From Anaerolineaceae bacterium UBA3924 (lineage in GTDB: Bacteria; Chloroflexota; Anaerolineae; Anaerolineales; Anaerolineaceae), in assembly GCA_002385985.1 (NCBI GenBank), contig DGEO01000027.1, positions 70,880 through 99,885 on the forward strand: a stretch of DNA of 29,006 nucleotides, in the 5' to 3' direction. The notes beneath the pieces are model-generated. The model ran no database searches. It was not told the origin of the DNA and worked only from the letters and a program-made list of their open reading frames with translations. How positions within the stretch are numbered: position 1 is the stretch's first letter; each line of letters starts with the position of its first letter. A program made the translations under genes and the position numbers. Below, piece by piece: positions 23,507 through 29,006 of this stretch.

Positions 23507-24259
23507 TCAGCGCGGATCCGGCGCGGGCAGGTAGACCAGCCCGTCCTCCGGTTGGCCCAGGCAGCGCAGCGCGTCCGGGCGGCTGGCCGCCAGCCAGGCG
23601 GTGTGCGCGCACACCAGCGCGTTCAGCTCCGCGGGGCTGTAGATGCCCTCCAGCGGCAGCTGGCCGCGCAGCAGCTTGTAGCGGGTGACCTCTTCGAAGA
23701 AGTCCATGGCGTCCGGGACGGGCAGCCCGCAACCGGCCAGGGCCAGCTGGCGCTGCAGACGGCTTTCCAGCGAGCCGTAGGGGAAGGGGACCACGCCCAG
23801 CAGCGACCAGTAGGCGGCGTCGGCCTGGGTTTCCAGCCACTGGCGGGGGGCCTCCGGCGCAGGATAGGGCTGGTAGCCCAGCGCGTTCAGCTGCTCGTAG
23901 AAGCGGAACCCGGCGCGCATCCACAGCGGCACGCTCTCCGCCCGTACCGGGGTGTGGGGGACCGCCATGCCCGCCTGGTCCAGCTCGTACTCGGCGGAGC
24001 GCAGCGTCACCCAACGGCCGGGCGGCAGGTTGAGCCGCTCCCGGGCCTCAGGAGTGTCCAGAAAGCCGCTGTTGGTTCGGGCCGGCGCGCTGACGGCCAC
24101 CACCGCGCGCCCCAGTCCGGCCAGGTACGAGAGCGCGTCCACCATCTCGCCCTCGCCGAAGGCCAGGATTCGCTGCTCTTCGTCCAGCGCGGCAAAGGTG
24201 AACGGCTTTGGGCTGGCGGACAGATGCACACCAACACAGGTCAGGGAGTTCAGGGACAT
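23507..24259 (-). CDS. DUF429 family protein (predicted RNase-H-like fold)
   Basis: This protein of about 250 residues has an N-terminal strand-rich segment, CVGVHLSASPKPFTFAALDEEQRILAF, followed by AVVAVSAPARTNSGFLD. This matches the DUF429 pattern of a predicted nuclease with an RNase-H-like fold, but the usual first acidic residue of the G-[VI]-D motif is His here (GVH), so activity may be lost or differ. The C-terminal half has TQADAAYWSLLGVVPFPYGSLESRLQRQL, also DUF429-like. Starts at 24259 (ATG) or 24262 (GTG) are both possible. It is a single-gene unit whose role cannot be inferred from the neighbours. Confidence 0.68.
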   Translation of the reverse strand: MSLNSLTCVGVHLSASPKPFTFAALDEEQRILAFGEGEMVDALSYLAGLGRAVVAVSAPARTNSGFLDTPEARERLNLPPGRWVTLRSAEYELDQAGMAVPHTPVRAESVPLWMRAGFRFYEQLNALGYQPYPAPEAPRQWLETQADAAYWSLLGVVPFPYGSLESRLQRQLALAGCGLPVPDAMDFFEEVTRYKLLRGQLPLEGIYSPAELNALVCAHTAWLAASRPDALRCLGQPEDGLVYLPAPDPR

Positions 24260-24300
24260 CACCAGAGAAAGTGTATCACAACTGCCCTCAGCGAGGGTTC

Positions 24301-24329
24301 TTGACGGTTAACAGCCTTTAAGATAGGAT
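24301..24329 (+). promoter_or_regulatory. Probable promoter of the DUF3054/ECF sigma operon
   Basis: TTGACG (24301-24306), 17-base spacer, TAGGAT (24324-24329), a housekeeping-type promoter. I do not see an ECF-type GGAAC/CGTC pair, so no sign of sigma autoregulation. Confidence 0.6.
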
Positions 24330-24354
24330 ACACAGACAGGGGACACCTCAAACC

Positions 24355-24753
24355 ATGCATAACCGCACGCCCTTCTTCCTGCTGGCCCTGGGGGATGCAG
24401 TGACGCTGCTGCTGGTTTCACTGGCTGGCTTTGCCAGTCACAGTCAGGCGCTCACTGCCAACCGCTTCTTCGCGGTGTATCTGCCCTTACTGGCAGCCTG
24501 GGGCCTGTATTCTCCATGGTTTCAGGTGTACCATCCCGCTGTGACCTCCTCGCCGAAAAAGGTCTGGCAGCCAGTCCTGGCGGTTCTGCTGGCTGTCCCC
24601 CTGGCGGTGATTTTGCGAGGTTTCTGGTTGGGTCAGGCCGTCGTTCCCTTATTCACACTCGTTTTAGGGCTGTTCTCAGCCCTGGGAATCGGCATATGGC
24701 GACTCATCTGGGTGTTCATCCGACAAGCAAAGGCGCCAGCATGGACGAAGTAG
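24355..24753 (+). CDS. DUF3054 membrane protein
   Basis: This 132-residue protein has four hydrophobic helices and the pattern FLLALGDAVTLLLVSLAGFASHS at the N-terminus, typical of DUF3054, a small membrane family without known function. It overlaps the ECF sigma factor gene by 13 bases, so the two are translationally coupled and may be functionally linked. The ribosome site is weak (AGGGGAC about 12 bases upstream). Confidence 0.7.
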   Translation: MHNRTPFFLLALGDAVTLLLVSLAGFASHSQALTANRFFAVYLPLLAAWGLYSPWFQVYHPAVTSSPKKVWQPVLAVLLAVPLAVILRGFWLGQAVVPLFTLVLGLFSALGIGIWRLIWVFIRQAKAPAWTK

Positions 24754-25352
24754 CCCTGATTCAGGCGGCTGTGCAGGGCGACCTGACTGCTTTCAACCGG
24801 CTGGTTCTGGCCTACCAGGAAATCGCGTTCAACGTGGCCTACCGGATGCTCGACGACCCGGATGCCGCTGAAGACGCCACGCAGACGGCCTTCATCTCCG
24901 CCTACCGCAATCTCAAGTCGTACCGGGGCGGCTCGTTCCGCGCCTGGGTGCTGCGCATGGTGACCAACACCTGCTACGACGAGCTCCGCCGGCGCAAGCG
25001 CCGTCCAGTTGTGTCGCTGGAACCGGTGGACGACGAAACCAGTGAGGAGATCGAATCGCCCAGGTGGCTGGCCGACGAAGGCCCCGGTCCGGAGGATCAG
25101 CTGGAAACGGCCGAGCTGGAGCGGGCGATTCAACGATGCATCAACGGGCTGCCGGAGGATTTCCGCTCGGTGATCCTGCTGGTCGATGTGCAGGGTCTGG
25201 ACTACCAGGAGGCCGCGGAAATCACCCGCACGCCGCTGGGGACGGTCAAGAGCCGGCTGGCGCGCGCGCGGCTGAAAATGCGCGACTGCCTGCATGGAAT
25301 CGGGGAACTTTTACCTTCCCAGTTTCGTCTGGATGACGAGGGAAGCGCATGA
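24741..25352 (+). CDS. ECF-type RNA polymerase sigma factor
   Basis: This 203-residue sigma-70 family protein has region 2 at about residues 10-88 (YRMLDDPDAAEDATQTAFISAYRNL, SFRAWVLRMVTNTCYDELRRRKR). A linker rich in acidic residues follows (about 92-122), then region 4 at about 126-184 (LPEDFRSVILLVDVQGLDYQEAAEI, GTVKSRLARARLKMRDCL). Region 3 is absent, which defines the ECF class. It directs polymerase to stress or envelope genes; target promoters are unknown. It overlaps DUF3054 upstream and the membrane-bound anti-sigma gene downstream (ATGA), so the pair is made together. Confidence 0.93.
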   Translation: MDEVALIQAAVQGDLTAFNRLVLAYQEIAFNVAYRMLDDPDAAEDATQTAFISAYRNLKSYRGGSFRAWVLRMVTNTCYDELRRRKRRPVVSLEPVDDETSEEIESPRWLADEGPGPEDQLETAELERAIQRCINGLPEDFRSVILLVDVQGLDYQEAAEITRTPLGTVKSRLARARLKMRDCLHGIGELLPSQFRLDDEGSA

Positions 25353-26245
25353 AGAATCAAATGTCACCAAGGGACTGGCAGCTGCTGTCTGCCTACATGG
25401 ACGGGCAGCTCTCGGAAAGAGAGCGGGTCCAGGTGGAACAGCGGCTTAACGCCTCCCCCGAATTACAGGAAAACCTGCAAGTAATGCGCCGGAACCGGGC
25501 CATGCTTCGCAGCCTCCCTTCACGCCCCGTTCCGCGCAATTTCACCCTGACTCCGGATATGGTGCCGCAGCCGTTCCGCTTCCGGGGGCTGTTCCCGGTT
25601 CTGCGGCTGTCATCCGCGCTGGCGGCTTTACTGGTGATGGTCATGTTCATGGTGGATTTGCTGCCGGGCGTGTCACCCGCGCAGGCGCCGATGATGCAGT
25701 CCGCAGCTCTGGAACCTGCGGCACCGCCCGAAGCCGGCGAGATGTCGGCCCTGGGTGTGCAGGAAGAAGATCAGCCGGAAATTCTCTACTGGGGCGGCCC
25801 GAGCGGGCTGCCGTATGCCAACGGCGTGGGCGGCGGTCCGGGTATGGGCGGTGGTCCGGATCTGGGCGGCGGCCTTGAGGGCACGCCGAACATCTATCAC
25901 CCGCCGGAAGTGACCTCGCCGCGCGCGGCTAAGCCGCCGCCGCTGGGCAGCGCCGGCCCGGAAGAACAGCCTGAAGAACCGGCTGAAGGGGATCCCGGAA
26001 CGGTCACGAATGACGCAGCCGAACCGATCGAAGGCACCGGGCCGATCCTGGGCGTTCCTCCGGCCGAAGAGAGAGGCGAGCGCCTGCTCAAGGGTGAAGC
26101 GGAGGCTTTCGTCGCCGAAGCGGCTGCGGACGAAGACGAGATCGCAGGTCTCGAGAATCAAACCTGGCGCATCGCGCAGATCGGCCTGGCCGTGGTGGCC
26201 CTGCTGACCGGGCTGGGCGCCTGGTACATCCACCGGAGAAACTGA
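25349..26245 (+). CDS. Membrane anti-sigma factor partner
   Basis: This 298-residue protein is encoded immediately after the sigma gene. Its N-terminal region (about 8-55, LLSAYMDGQLSERERVQVEQRL) looks like the anti-sigma domain that clamps an ECF sigma. The usual zinc HxxxCxxC motif is missing, so it is a zinc-less form. Helix one is at about 85-104 and helix two at about 276-294. Between them lies a long extracytoplasmic segment rich in Gly, Pro and Glu, including a GGGPGMGGGPDLGGG run (about 161-175). Proteolysis of such proteins often releases the sigma factor, but no protease site can be read here. Function follows from context and N-terminal pattern. Confidence 0.75.
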   Translation: MKNQMSPRDWQLLSAYMDGQLSERERVQVEQRLNASPELQENLQVMRRNRAMLRSLPSRPVPRNFTLTPDMVPQPFRFRGLFPVLRLSSALAALLVMVMFMVDLLPGVSPAQAPMMQSAALEPAAPPEAGEMSALGVQEEDQPEILYWGGPSGLPYANGVGGGPGMGGGPDLGGGLEGTPNIYHPPEVTSPRAAKPPPLGSAGPEEQPEEPAEGDPGTVTNDAAEPIEGTGPILGVPPAEERGERLLKGEAEAFVAEAAADEDEIAGLENQTWRIAQIGLAVVALLTGLGAWYIHRRN

Positions 26246-26249
26246 GCGC

Positions 26250-26747
26250 TTGGCCCTAGGCGAGATCCGTTTCTGCCCGCAGTGCGGCATCCGGACGGAG
26301 CTTCAGGAGCGGTTCGGCGAGCTGAGACCGGTCTGCCCGAACTGCGGGTGGATCCATTTTGACGATCCCAAGGTGGCCGCCGCCGTGCTGGTGGTCGACG
26401 ATACCGGGCGGGTGCTGCTGACCCGGCGGGTCAACCCGCCGCACCAGGGCAGCTGGACGCTGCCGGCGGGCTTCGTCAACGCCGGGGAGGACCCGGCCAG
26501 GGCGGCCGCCCGCGAATGTCTGGAGGAGACCGGCCTGGTGGTAGAAATCACCGGGCTGCTGGACGTGATCGCCGGTAAGGAGCACGACCGTGGCGCGGAT
26601 TTTATCATCGTCTATTCCGCCCGGGTGACCGGCGGCCGGCTGCAGGCCGGGGATGACGCTGACCGGGCGGCCTTTTTCGACCCGAACGCGCTGCCGCCGC
26701 TGGCGTTCGAGGCCACCCGCAGGGCGCTGCTGCGCCTGGCGGGCTGA
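26250..26747 (+). CDS. NUDIX hydrolase with N-terminal zinc ribbon
   Basis: This 165-residue protein combines a zinc ribbon (C9, C12, C29, C32) with a Nudix domain. The Nudix box at 74-96 is complete (GFVNAGE, then RECLEETGL), with E92 and E93 for metal binding. The family hydrolyses nucleoside diphosphates linked to another moiety; the ribbon recalls NudC-type NADH pyrophosphatase, but the NudC SQPWPxPxS motif is not visible, so substrate is open. It starts with TTG at 26250, 4 bases after the anti-sigma stop, and is likely the last gene of the sigma operon. Confidence 0.85.
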   Translation: MALGEIRFCPQCGIRTELQERFGELRPVCPNCGWIHFDDPKVAAAVLVVDDTGRVLLTRRVNPPHQGSWTLPAGFVNAGEDPARAAARECLEETGLVVEITGLLDVIAGKEHDRGADFIIVYSARVTGGRLQAGDDADRAAFFDPNALPPLAFEATRRALLRLAG

Positions 26748-26750
26748 GAA

Positions 26751-26787
26751 GGCCCGGCATCCGGCCGGATGACCGGCCGGGAGGGCC
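26751..26787 (+). terminator. Hairpin after the NUDIX gene, probable terminator
   Basis: CCGGCCGG (26761-26768) repeats at 26773-26780 around a 4-base loop ATGA and pairs perfectly. Outer GGCCC (26751-26755) and GGGCC (26783-26787) extend the stem. There is no T-tract, so termination strength is uncertain. Confidence 0.55.
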
Positions 26788-26835
26788 TGGCATTGAACTT
26801 GCACCGAAACGGTCGAAGAGACTGCCCGGCCGGCG

Positions 26836-26844
26836 TGATATAAT
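26836..26844 (+). promoter_or_regulatory. Extended -10 promoter of ftsK
   Basis: TGATATAAT gives an exact TATAAT at 26839-26844 with TG one base upstream. A -35 match at the right distance is absent, as often for extended -10 promoters. Confidence 0.65.
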
Positions 26845-26879
26845 GCCGCCTGATCCAACCCTTGAGGAAGCTCTAGCCC

Positions 26880-29006
<2,127 letters not shown>

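Overview
The window reads as a high-GC bacterial chromosome segment with densely packed genes on both strands. It shows no transposases, integrases, phage genes or CRISPR arrays. Several features suggest a Gram-positive-type or Chloroflexota (Anaerolineae-like) organism: a sortase beside a protein with a sorting signal, a T-box leader on serS, the PIN-TRAM/cysS/rlmB neighbourhood known from Gram-positives, and an FtsK/SpoIIIE translocase. The phylum call is inference; no 16S or marker tree could be run.

Layout. The left edge (1-420) holds the N-terminal part of a leftward gene with an unresolved start, hairpins, and the promoter region of an L-2-hydroxyglutarate oxidase gene (lhgO). A tandem SH3 protein follows, then a leftward M28 peptidase. 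From 3290 to 7446 there is a self-contained unit: overlapping divergent promoters, a perfect 16-bp palindrome, a GntR/UTRA regulator, a cupin-type glucose-6-phosphate isomerase, a D-2-hydroxyacid dehydrogenase-like enzyme, a KDPG-aldolase-like enzyme, a shikimate-dehydrogenase-like enzyme, and a strong terminator. This set fits no pathway I can name and is the best candidate for an undescribed system.

From 7469 to 9287 a secreted Pro/Thr-rich protein ending in an IPTTG sorting signal is paired with its likely sortase. A leftward polar amino-acid ABC transporter (9424-11945) follows. Its own promoter lies about 335 bases upstream, and between promoter and gene are an intrinsic terminator with a possible competing pairing and a second structured region. 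Next come a ring-cleaving-dioxygenase-type VOC protein, a frameshifted YcxB-like gene, a GT87-like membrane protein and tRNA-Glu(CTC).

From 15255 the window is housekeeping: PIN-TRAM protein, cysS, a SAM methyltransferase and rlmB in one rightward operon; serS (with T-box) and a DUF456 protein leftward; a concanavalin-A-like fold protein; a MenA/UbiA prenyltransferase; a DUF429 protein; an operon of DUF3054, ECF sigma factor, anti-sigma factor and NUDIX hydrolase; and the 5' 709 codons of an FtsK/SpoIIIE translocase that runs off the right edge.
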